Of a stretch of 57,714 nucleotides of DNA, positions 32,449 to 40,606 are shown one piece after another. The DNA is from Candidatus Kaiserbacteria bacterium. GTDB lineage: Bacteria; Patescibacteriota; Minisyncoccia; Phycocordibacterales; UBA2100. The notes under the pieces are model-generated. The model was not told where the DNA came from and ran no database searches. It worked only from the letters and a program-made list of their open reading frames with translations. The translations under genes were made by a program, and so were the position numbers. The stretch lies in NCBI GenBank assembly GCA_016217965.1, contig JACRFI010000015.1, positions 80,366 to 138,079 on the forward strand, read 5' to 3'. How positions within the stretch are numbered: the stretch's first letter is position 1; each line of letters opens with the position of its first letter.

Positions 32449-32561
32449 TCAGCCCGTTAGACAACTTGTGACCCTACGGGGAATCGAACCCCGGTTTTAA
32501 CCTTGAGAAGGTCACGTCCTAGCCGCTAGACGATAGGGCCTTCCCATGTCTAACGGGCTGA
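32449..32561. repeat. 14-bp perfect inverted repeat flanking tRNA-Glu, CCCGTTAGA type
   Basis: TCAGCCCGTTAGAC (32449-32462) and GTCTAACGGGCTGA (32548-32561). Confidence 0.85.
32469..32540 (-). tRNA. tRNA-Glu (anticodon CTC)
   Basis: GGCCCTA-TC-GTCTAGCGGCTAGGAC-G-TGACC-TTCTCAA-GGTTA-AAAC-CGGGGTTCGAATCCCCG-TAGGGTC-A folds as a cloverleaf; CCA not encoded. Confidence 0.92.
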
Positions 32562-32691
32562 AGGGCGACATCAAACAAATGCGCCAAACAACATAATCTT
32601 TCATACATTTTACTGAGTGGCAAGAGAAGATATTCCTGCCCCGCGGGAACAAACGCACCCCCCCGCTTCCCTCCTTACAGGAGCTGTACAC

Positions 32692-32741
32692 CTTGTTGAT
32701 TTTTTGTTCACCACAAAAAGGATTCCAAAAAATCTAACAAG
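32692..32741. repeat. Long AT-rich inverted repeat
   Basis: CTTGTTGATTTTTTG ... CAAAAAATCTAACAAG, one bulge. Confidence 0.7.
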
Positions 32742-32744
32742 GTC

Positions 32745-32811
32745 TTGCGGTTGGGTCCCACCCCAACCTCACCTCTCGAAGGATGTGTCCTAGCCGCTAG
32801 ACGATGAGGCC
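32745..32811 (-). pseudogene. tRNA-Glu-like remnant / tRNA-like element
   Basis: Minus GGCCTCATCGTCTAGCGGCTAGGACACATCCTTCGAGAGGTGAGGTTGGGGTGGGACCCAACC: ATCGTCTAGCGGCTAGGAC identical to the intact tRNA-Glu D-half, but no proper anticodon loop or 3' acceptor after the T-arm-like hairpin. Confidence 0.6.
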
Positions 32812-32889
32812 GTCACCGCGAGTATAGAATATCCTTGGTTCGATTCCAAGCAGAAATATCTTCCAGAAAATTGGCAACTTAGTTTTTTG

Positions 32890-33213
32890 CTACGCCTCAA
32901 AATCCGGTTTCTTGAACCAAAGAGGGTCAAGTCTCCTTAATCTTGCTTTGATCCTTGGACCACCTGCTCTTTTGATGCAAACAATCATTGCATCCGCCGT
33001 CAAAGATTGGAATAGATATGTGTCTCTCTTGAATTCGAAAGTTGGATTTTTATCCAACCCAAGTTTTTCAACTATCTTATTTCGCTCTTCTACGATAGCC
33101 GCTTTGAGCAGCGACTTCTCAAGACTTCGCGACATCACCCTCTCCGTCTTCCCTGCCGCGTCCGTTCCCTTTTTACGAGGTTTCTCTGGTGGTTTTGGTT
33201 TCCATTCGCTCAT
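32890..33213 (-). CDS. Hypothetical basic protein (107 aa)
   Basis: Intact ORF MSEWKPKPPEKPRKKGTDAAGK... Confidence 0.55.
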   Translation of the reverse strand: MSEWKPKPPEKPRKKGTDAAGKTERVMSRSLEKSLLKAAIVEERNKIVEKLGLDKNPTFEFKRDTYLFQSLTADAMIVCIKRAGGPRIKARLRRLDPLWFKKPDFEA

Positions 33214-33244
33214 GCAAAAAATATATGATTACGACGACATATTC

Positions 33245-33706
33245 TTATTCTTCTTTCACGCGTGAAGCGTCAGCAAGTGCCTGCATTTCCTCAAGAACTC
33301 GCTTCGACTCGATAGGGTTTAATGTTGGAAACAGCGCCATACGTGCAGATAACGCAATGAGGTGTGGCGGCGCTGCCTCGCCAAGCGGTGCAAGTGAATC
33401 CCGAAGTGCCGCTCCAAATTTTGGTACATCTTGTGTTTTTCCATACGGCGCTTGCAGCTGCCCGATAATGCGAGCTCCAACATATTTGGTGAGTACGTCT
33501 CTCATCTTTGCTACTTTCGCACTATCCATATGAGCCAAGATCCCTTCTATATCGGTGCGGGACATGCGCTGAGTGTTATCGGTCCGGGCAACAACATGGA
33601 GCGCGCTTACGACGTCGCTATGAAATTGTATCTGAAAACGATTCTGGCTTTTATCACCCCCCTGCTCACTCCCATCGAAACCCTCTGCTCTTTCTAGTGT
33701 ATCCAT
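33245..33706 (-). CDS. Hypothetical protein (153 aa)
   Basis: Intact ORF, plausible soluble composition. Confidence 0.55.
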   Translation of the reverse strand: MDTLERAEGFDGSEQGGDKSQNRFQIQFHSDVVSALHVVARTDNTQRMSRTDIEGILAHMDSAKVAKMRDVLTKYVGARIIGQLQAPYGKTQDVPKFGAALRDSLAPLGEAAPPHLIALSARMALFPTLNPIESKRVLEEMQALADASRVKEE

Positions 33707-33751
33707 GCGTCCATTGTACCTTAAACACCAGATTAGATTCCAGTTTGTCGA

Positions 33752-33871
33752 TTACTTCTCTTTATATTTGTCTACAGCACCAGGTCTCACTGTTATTGTC
33801 CCGGAATGAAATCTCACGATCAACAGACCCTTCGCATTATCAAAAACCACGATTCGTCCGAGTCCACGCAT
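33752..33871 (-). CDS. Small protein (39 aa or slightly longer)
   Basis: Manual translation MRGLGRIVVFDNAKGLLIVRFHSGTITVRPGAVDKYKEK*; protein-like composition; below ORF-track cut-off. Confidence 0.4.
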   Translation of the reverse strand: MRGLGRIVVFDNAKGLLIVRFHSGTITVRPGAVDKYKEK

Positions 33872-33906
33872 TTTTCTCGGCGGCGACTCCTCTTCGCCTG
33901 TAAATG

Positions 33907-34083
33907 TTATACGTCATTCAATTTGAATTCCGCATCTTCCAATTTTTGTTTGGCTTCCTTCCGCGCCTTTTGTACTCCTTCTGTTGCCCTTCCGGCGCTC
34001 TCACCAGCACTTTTGGCTAATGCCTTAGCCCTTCTTCCTTCCGACCCGAGATTGCCGCCGTGATATTTCTCAGATTTTGCCAC
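33907..34083 (-). CDS. Small basic helical protein (58 aa), GTG start
   Basis: Manual translation (M)AKSEKYHGGNLGSEGRRAKALAKSAGESAGRATEGVQKARKEAKQKLEDAEFKLNDV*. Confidence 0.5.
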   Translation of the reverse strand: MAKSEKYHGGNLGSEGRRAKALAKSAGESAGRATEGVQKARKEAKQKLEDAEFKLNDV

Positions 34084-34146
34084 GCCTATATTCTACTATA
34101 TTTTTGAACGCTTATTACTAACTCAAGGTCGCGACGTTTCTATCGC

Positions 34147-35580
34147 TCAACGACTGATCGAAGCGAGTCGCTGTTTTATTTTTCGGATAAAGAGTTTTGC
34201 GAGACCGCTTCCGACAGCCGGCACGTATGTACCGCCGACGAATACTTTTTCATATATATCTGAGAATATGCGGCTCGCACGGAATTTCTTGCGAAGCGCG
34301 ACGTACCATTCTGCATCATAGATGCGCCAAAATTCATCTTTCGGATAGTACGTATGAGCATATAGCACCTTTCTCCCGCCGAGTTTTTCAGTTTGCTGTT
34401 CTATTTCTCTATTGAGCGCATAAAGTGCCTCATGGCCATGTCTCGGTCTCGTCCCTCCCCACACGCCAACATTGATGATCATGTTTGCGTGAAGATACGC
34501 AGGCGATAGCCGCGCGTATTTTTCCGGCCTCAACGGACACAACCAAAGCGGATAAATGCCGATTTTCTCGCGGACAAAATCAAGAAATGCTATCGTCTTA
34601 TTTTCCGGAAGACTTATATCCTGGACGATACACTGTTGCGAAGTGTTCGTAGCATGCAGCATTTCATATAGTTGGCGTGTTTTAAGAAACGGATTAAAAA
34701 TGAATCTCGTCAGGCGATTGAAGGGTATAGACCATCGATTAAAAGCATACGAAGCCATCCAGAACCCTCCTCGATCGTATCGGAACAAATACTCTTCGAG
34801 CGGCACTGTTTCTTCGAATTCTTCGTGCTCTTTAGCTATCTTCTCTGCATGCAGATAGAACCACTGATCTCGGGCTCTTGAGAATCTCTGTATGTTCCCG
34901 CGTGCGACATCAGTTCGTTCGCCAACGATAACCACACCGCGATCAGAACTGAATATAATGCCATCTACGAAATCATTGCTTGAACGCATCTCGCGCTTCA
35001 GTACGTCGACCGCATCTCTATAACTCCCGGTGCGAATATAATGCAGCCGCACGTATAACGAGGCAGGAATTAAACGAAGCTTTATTAATGTGATAACACC
35101 TAGCGATCCATATGAGCACGCCGTTCCCCAGAATAAATCTGGATTTTCATGTCTTGATACTTTTATTATTTCACCATTGCCCAATATCATTTCGTATTCT
35201 AAGCAACATTCGTGAAATAGACCCTCCTTAAATGAACTACTCTCGCCCGCGCCACCCTGTATGCCTCCTCCTACGGTAATTCCAGGGAACTCCATGACAA
35301 CCGGCGGTATAAGCGTCCGCTTGAGCGTCTCCCTTACAAGTACATCCATCGGGACATTCGGTTCGAGAAGCGCATAAGGTCCATCTTCAGATTCTGCAAT
35401 CTCAAGAATTTTATCCAGAGAGCTCGTATCCAATGTTTTCTCTGGATCAAAAGTTTGGGAACGAGTCGAATTTGTACTGCCGTGAAAAATGCGAACTTTT
35501 ACGTCCCGATCATAAAACTTCTTTACTTTTGCACTCAGATCTAACACTTGCGCCCGATGCTGATCTACGGTGCTTTCCAT
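34147..35580 (-). CDS. FAD-binding oxidoreductase, DHCR24/DIMINUTO-like
   Basis: Single FAD_binding_4 pattern: VMEFPGITVGGGIQGGAGESSSFKEGLFHECCLEYEMILGNGEIIKVSRHENPDLFWGTACSYGSLGVITLIKLRL. Start ambiguous (GTG at 35607 possible). Confidence 0.72.
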   Translation of the reverse strand: MESTVDQHRAQVLDLSAKVKKFYDRDVKVRIFHGSTNSTRSQTFDPEKTLDTSSLDKILEIAESEDGPYALLEPNVPMDVLVRETLKRTLIPPVVMEFPGITVGGGIQGGAGESSSFKEGLFHECCLEYEMILGNGEIIKVSRHENPDLFWGTACSYGSLGVITLIKLRLIPASLYVRLHYIRTGSYRDAVDVLKREMRSSNDFVDGIIFSSDRGVVIVGERTDVARGNIQRFSRARDQWFYLHAEKIAKEHEEFEETVPLEEYLFRYDRGGFWMASYAFNRWSIPFNRLTRFIFNPFLKTRQLYEMLHATNTSQQCIVQDISLPENKTIAFLDFVREKIGIYPLWLCPLRPEKYARLSPAYLHANMIINVGVWGGTRPRHGHEALYALNREIEQQTEKLGGRKVLYAHTYYPKDEFWRIYDAEWYVALRKKFRASRIFSDIYEKVFVGGTYVPAVGSGLAKLFIRKIKQRLASISR

Positions 35581-35636
35581 CCAACAAAATCTAGCATGAT
35601 CCTCCACGGACGAAAAACAATATTCTATATTAAGAC

Positions 35637-37355
35637 CTATCGATCCGGCGGTATTTCATAGTAGTTGATGAGAAACTTTGCCAGCTCCATGAACGGGCGG
35701 GCAAGCGATTGTGATGCGTACTGCACGCCTTGGGGCTCAACTTGGTAGAGAAGGATGATGAATCGAGGGTCATGCGCGGGGAAGTACCCGAAGAAGGAGT
35801 GTAAGAAGCGTCCTTCGCAATACCCATCACAGCCAGGGCCGCCTATCTGCGCCGTTCCCGTTTTTGCCGCGATTGAATAATGTTCCTGTTTCAACTCACC
35901 GTTAAGAAGCGCGTCGTCAAATACCTTCACGAGCATGTTTGTGACAGTTTCCGCACTCTCCTTCTTGAGCACCCGTGTCTCCGGAGCTTGCGGCGTCTCG
36001 CGCATAATTCCGCTTGGATACTGGATGTGTGTTGCTACGTGAGGCTCCGGGAGAACGCCACCATTTGCGAGACTCGCCAGCGCCCGTATCATTTCTATCG
36101 GCGTGGTTGCGATTCCTTGCCCGAAAGAAGCAGAAGCGAAATCAACATCTGCTGCGCCCGGGCCAGTGATAGCAGAAATATCTCCAGCAATCTCTCCTGG
36201 AAGGTCTATGCCGGTTTCCTCTCCGAGCCCGTACTTTTCAAAATAATCAGCAAATGTATCGTGCCCCATCCTATCCACAATGAACGAAACGCCTGTGTTA
36301 AGAGATTGGCTCAGAATTTCCTGCATGGCGACTCGTCCACGGCCTTTTCCGTCATAGTTCGCAATTCGATAGCCACTCTTGTAAATAAATCCCTTGTCTT
36401 CGTATGTAGTGCCTGGCGCAATCGCACCCGTATCGATGCCTGCCGCGACAGTTAGTGGCTTCATGATAGAGCCCATTTCGTACCGACTCTCCACTATCGG
36501 ATTCGTGAACACGCGCGCATTTTCTTCGGTGTTGTATGTATTTGGATTGAAATCCGGCAAGACACCGATGCCAAGTATCTCTCCTGTCGAAGGGTCCATG
36601 ATAATGCCACCAACGGAACGCGGAGAATATTCTTTCATAATATTCCCCAACACCCGCTCAAGTTCTATTTCAACGTCCGGTTCAATGGATGTTATTACGT
36701 TTCCCTGGTAATTCCCCGGATCGCTCGATATCACTGCAGCAACGTTGGTGAATATTTCTGCAAATGGATTCACATACAAACTGCTTCCCTCCCGCTTCAG
36801 AGTGTCTTGGTAGTATTTCTCGATGCCATACACGCCTTCTCGCCTCTCGCCGTTGTAGCCGACAAATCCGATTGCGTGTGCCGCAAGGTCATTTCCCGGA
36901 TACATGCGCCATTCGTCACGCACCGTAAGGACACCCGGCATTTCTTTTTCGCGTATCGTACGTGCCGCATCATCGTCCACTCGCCCGCGTAGTTCTTCAT
37001 ACGGATCATCCTTTTTTTCTACACTTGAAAAGAACCTATCGCGGTCTATGTCGACGACGCTGCTGAGAGCAGCGTATGTTGCGTCCGGATTCGCAAGATC
37101 TCCGGGCCGTATCGCTATCTTCCACCCCACTTGCATCACCGCTGCTGCAACTGAGGTGCCATCTTTTCTCGTAAAGAAAATCTCTCCCCGGTGTTCCGAA
37201 TTTTCGCCATCTTCGACGTATTGCCCAACCGCTTCTGCACGATAGCCGTCTCCGTGCACGATCTGTACGAAATAGAGCCTTGTCGCAAGGATGAATGCGA
37301 ACAGGATGAATAATCCCGAGATTAGCCGCACCCGAAGAACAAATTTGCTTCTCAT
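35637..37355 (-). CDS. ftsI: Penicillin-binding protein transpeptidase, FtsI-like
   Basis: GSIMKPLTVAAGID (SxxK), SLNTG, AAKTGTAQIG; in mraZ-rsmH-ftsL-ftsI order. Start reassigned to MRSKFVLRVRLISG. Confidence 0.88.
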   Translation of the reverse strand: MRSKFVLRVRLISGLFILFAFILATRLYFVQIVHGDGYRAEAVGQYVEDGENSEHRGEIFFTRKDGTSVAAAVMQVGWKIAIRPGDLANPDATYAALSSVVDIDRDRFFSSVEKKDDPYEELRGRVDDDAARTIREKEMPGVLTVRDEWRMYPGNDLAAHAIGFVGYNGERREGVYGIEKYYQDTLKREGSSLYVNPFAEIFTNVAAVISSDPGNYQGNVITSIEPDVEIELERVLGNIMKEYSPRSVGGIIMDPSTGEILGIGVLPDFNPNTYNTEENARVFTNPIVESRYEMGSIMKPLTVAAGIDTGAIAPGTTYEDKGFIYKSGYRIANYDGKGRGRVAMQEILSQSLNTGVSFIVDRMGHDTFADYFEKYGLGEETGIDLPGEIAGDISAITGPGAADVDFASASFGQGIATTPIEMIRALASLANGGVLPEPHVATHIQYPSGIMRETPQAPETRVLKKESAETVTNMLVKVFDDALLNGELKQEHYSIAAKTGTAQIGGPGCDGYCEGRFLHSFFGYFPAHDPRFIILLYQVEPQGVQYASQSLARPFMELAKFLINYYEIPPDR

Positions 37356-37478
37356 ATTTTTCCTTCCAGCGAGAAGCGAGAGCCATTCGTGTTTGCCGTG
37401 TCTCGCAGCGCGTCGGCGCGAGAGGCAGCGCTGGCGCAACAGCGCCAGACAGCGACGGCAAAAATGAATGGTCGAGCG

Positions 37479-37853
37479 TTATATTTCATTACGCACGTTT
37501 TCTTTCGCCACTGCACCGGGCCTATGGATAAAGTTAGCGCCACGGACTGCCGTAAGGCCAATGGTCTCCCCATCGTTCGCTTGCACGCCGCCGGAGAGCG
37601 CAAAGTACTCTCGCTCAAGCTGTCCAACGGACGCGCGAAGTTGCGACGCCTGTTCGTCGGCCTCTTTGCGCGCGATGACATTCACTATTGAAAGCGAAAC
37701 AAAAAATACGTATGCAAATACCGATACAGCAAGTAACACGCCAAAAAAACGTATCGCGCTCTCTTCACGCGGCAGCGCTCGCACAAACGCCGAATCTCTT
37801 CGGAATGTCCTATCCCTGAACGGCAGCTGCAAATTTAAAGTTTTTTTCGACAT
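37479..37853 (-). CDS. ftsL: FtsL-like division protein
   Basis: Single TM, short coiled coil, syntenic between rsmH and ftsI. Confidence 0.55.
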   Translation of the reverse strand: MSKKTLNLQLPFRDRTFRRDSAFVRALPREESAIRFFGVLLAVSVFAYVFFVSLSIVNVIARKEADEQASQLRASVGQLEREYFALSGGVQANDGETIGLTAVRGANFIHRPGAVAKENVRNEI

Positions 37854-37855
37854 GA

Positions 37856-38801
37856 TTAGCTATTTTTTTGGATTATTCGCAATTTTGCGCTTCGTGCTCT
37901 CGGATTATTCAAAATCTCTTCTCTCGTTGGCTTTATTGGTGATTTTGTTTTCAACTCTCCCTCCCCTTTCTGTGCCCACTCTCGCATCATCCGCTTCACT
38001 TCCCTGTCTTCAGTACTATGGAAACTAATTACCGCGATTCTGCCTCCGGAGAGCAAGACGTCCCATGCTGCCTGCAAACCTGCCTTCAGTGCACCCATTT
38101 CGTCATTCACTGCAATGCGAAGCGCTTGGAACGTCTTTGTTGCGGGATGCAGCCGGCCTTTTCGATAGAACCCCGGCACCGCGCTCACAATGATGTTTGC
38201 AAGCTCTCTGGCCGTTTCTATCTGCTTTGCTTTCCGCCTTTCAACGATCGCCTTTGCTATCCGCCTTGCGTATCGCTCTTCTCCCCACCCGTATAAAATA
38301 TCGGCGATACTTCCCTCTTCCCATGTATTTACTATCGTCCGAGCGGTAAGTGCCGCAGGATCGCTCGAATATGTCATGAGAAGCGGTTCGTCGGAAAGAA
38401 AAGAGAACCCTCTTCCCGCGGCAAGCTGGTACCCACTCCACCCAAGGTCAAAAAAAGTGGAATTAATACCAGCCAAACCGCAGTTTCGAAGCACGCCCTT
38501 GAGATTTCTAAAGTTACTCACCTCAAGATAGATGCGGGGTTTGGCAGCCGAGAGCGCAACTCTTGCGCGCTCTACCGCTGCCTTGTCCGCGTCTATCCCG
38601 ATGAAAACTCCTTCATTCCCAAGACGTGCCGCGATCTCTTTCGCATGGCCCGCGCCTCCGAGGGTCGCATCAAGTACGACGCTGTCAGGACGAACTTGCA
38701 AAGCTTCCAATGTTTCGTGTAAAAGAACGGGTATGTGCCCGACCACTATTGGTTCGGGGCGTCCCTCTTGACGAGGTGTTGTCTGGTGTCCTCTATTCAT
38801 T
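37856..38801 (-). CDS. rsmH: 16S rRNA m4C1402 methyltransferase RsmH
   Basis: HIPVLLHETLEALQVRPDSVVLDATLGGAGHAKEIAARLG...FDLGWSGYQL...GGRIAVISFHSTEDREVKRMMRE. Start at 38801 or 38857. Confidence 0.92.
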
Positions 38802-38893
38802 TTCCTGCTTGACGACACCGGGTCGCTGGAGGATGATGCTGAACGTCGCGTGCGCATGACATTTTCGCATTATTCTCCAGCTACCTCGTATCA

Positions 38894-38989
38894 CCAGTCA
38901 TAAGTCCAGAGTCTTCAGTTTGTAGTGTTTTCATATAGCTCGTTTGTCGCATTGGCTAATGACTACTAACTGCGGACTACAGACTCTTC
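38894..38989 (-). repeat. AGTC-type inverted repeat between mraZ and rsmH
   Basis: After mraZ TAG: GAAGAGTCTGTAGTCCGCAGTTAGTAGTCATTAGCC ... ACTACAAACTGAAGACTCTGGACTTATGACTGG; complementary at AGAGTCT/AGACTCT and CAGTTxGTAGT. Confidence 0.7.
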
Positions 38990-39424
38990 CTAAAGCGCCC
39001 CTATCTCGCCTAACTTCTCAGCCATTTGGTCAGCTTGTTTTTCAATTCTGCCTTTGTAGATGTTCCATTGTTCTTTGTCCCAAATCTCGACCCGGTCAGA
39101 CACTCCGGCGAATACGACGGTCTTTTTCAGTCCCGCGAATTGCTTTTGGTGTTCCGGTATCAATATCCGTCCCGCTGCATCAGGGATAACTTCAGCCGCT
39201 CCCGAAAGAATAAATCGGTTAAAGCCGCGCGTATCCGCCTGAGCGAATGAAAGTTGGTCGAGCCGTGAGGCGACCTTTTTCCAGCCCTCTTGCGAGTAGA
39301 CAAAGAGGCAGTTATCAAGGCCGCGCGTCATGACCATTTTCTTGCCGAGCTGCGCCCTGAATGCTTTTGGGAGAGACACTCGTTTCTTTTCATCCAACGT
39401 GTGTTCGTATTCCCCGATGAGCAT
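38990..39424 (-). CDS. mraZ: Transcriptional regulator MraZ
   Basis: MLIGEYEHTLDEKKRVSLPKAFRAQLGKKMVMTRGLDNCLFVYSQEGW...GRILIPEH. Start reassigned. Confidence 0.93.
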   Translation of the reverse strand: MLIGEYEHTLDEKKRVSLPKAFRAQLGKKMVMTRGLDNCLFVYSQEGWKKVASRLDQLSFAQADTRGFNRFILSGAAEVIPDAAGRILIPEHQKQFAGLKKTVVFAGVSDRVEIWDKEQWNIYKGRIEKQADQMAEKLGEIGAL

Positions 39425-39476
39425 ACTTGTTTTTGACCTTATGTTGGGAGGTGTGGATGGCGGGAGTCGTGCGGCC

Positions 39477-39497
39477 CGCCATCCCACTTTCTCCCAC
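39477..39497 (-). promoter_or_regulatory. Candidate MraZ-binding repeats
   Basis: Minus strand GTGGGAGAAAGTGGGATGGCGGG: TGGGA units with 10-bp periodicity upstream of mraZ. Confidence 0.45.
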
Positions 39498-39589
39498 TAC
39501 GTATCAATATACACCACTATATACCACTGCAAACCATTTATCCACAGCTGCCCTGCTCGCTAGGGGTGGGGTTGCGTTCTTCCGGGTAC

Positions 39590-39613
39590 GCGATTTTCCT
39601 GCTGAAAAATCGC
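39590..39613. terminator. Hairpin GCGATTTT-loop-AAAATCGC
   Basis: 8-bp perfect stem with CTGCTG-containing loop. Confidence 0.4.
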
Positions 39614-39715
39614 TCGAGCTTCGCGCCAGTCGCGCTGCAGAGCCCCTCCATAACTCACCCCCCCCCCCTACGCTCGCTTTCGTTTTACGGGGTACTAACG
39701 TGCTAGAGTTTTGGC

Positions 39716-40588
39716 ATGATCCAGGAAAAGCAGAACGAACGTGAGACACAGCTGAGAAAGTATCTCGACGATCGGACAGCCAAGGCAAAGGAGCGATACG
39801 AAAATTACATCGAAACGGTGCACGCAATGGCCGACGACAACAGTAGAAAAAACATTCAAGGGTGGGGTGTCTTCGGATCCGAACTAACTGGAGCACAAGG
39901 ATATTTTGGCGCTGATAGGAACCTCGCGTTCACTGGCACTGGTGGCTACGACGAAGAAAGTTTGGCGCTGGAATTAGCTCATGCACGCACAGACACAGAA
40001 AAAAGAATTCTCGCAGCAGATTTTCTAGGGCAAGGACGCGCGTGCATTGACCTGGGAGCAGACGCAGTTATAGCGACAACATTGTTGCCTCAAAAAGACA
40101 TATCAAGCGAAGTTGAAACGATCTTGGGCGATGCCCTTAGTGAGGAGGTATCAAACCGCACATTTGAACGCATTAAACAATTGAAGGACGAGGGCCATGC
40201 GTTTCTACTTGCATTTTTTCGACCGGTGGGAGGTTTATATCCTGTCTCGACAAACTTGTATGTCTTGAGAACGATTATGGAAAGATTCTCACAAATATAC
40301 GACCTGTTGGATGAAAAGGGTCTTCTTTTTATCGGTAGCATGTCTGTGTCCGACTATGACATCGGGTTCTTAAAATATATTATTGAATTATGCGGACTAG
40401 AAGGAATAATAAAAGAGCCGATAACGAAGAGCGGAATTTGTATCCAAAAGAATTCACGCATATGCAAGCATTTCCCAAGCGAGACTGAGATCGCTATGAA
40501 ATATCCTGCGTTAATCCGGAGGCTTATTAACCTCGATGAGAACGACAAGAGTACACACCGAGCGTACGGCATTGGACAACTCCCCTAA
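39716..40588 (+). CDS. Hypothetical protein (290 aa)
   Basis: Long intact ORF; no confident family. Confidence 0.65.
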   Translation: MIQEKQNERETQLRKYLDDRTAKAKERYENYIETVHAMADDNSRKNIQGWGVFGSELTGAQGYFGADRNLAFTGTGGYDEESLALELAHARTDTEKRILAADFLGQGRACIDLGADAVIATTLLPQKDISSEVETILGDALSEEVSNRTFERIKQLKDEGHAFLLAFFRPVGGLYPVSTNLYVLRTIMERFSQIYDLLDEKGLLFIGSMSVSDYDIGFLKYIIELCGLEGIIKEPITKSGICIQKNSRICKHFPSETEIAMKYPALIRRLINLDENDKSTHRAYGIGQLP

Positions 40589-40606
40589 AAGGTGTTACTA
40601 TTTTAC

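Noticed and set aside
39538-39546. Perfect DnaA box TTATCCACA upstream of mraZ
   Set aside because: A single isolated site; can occur by chance.
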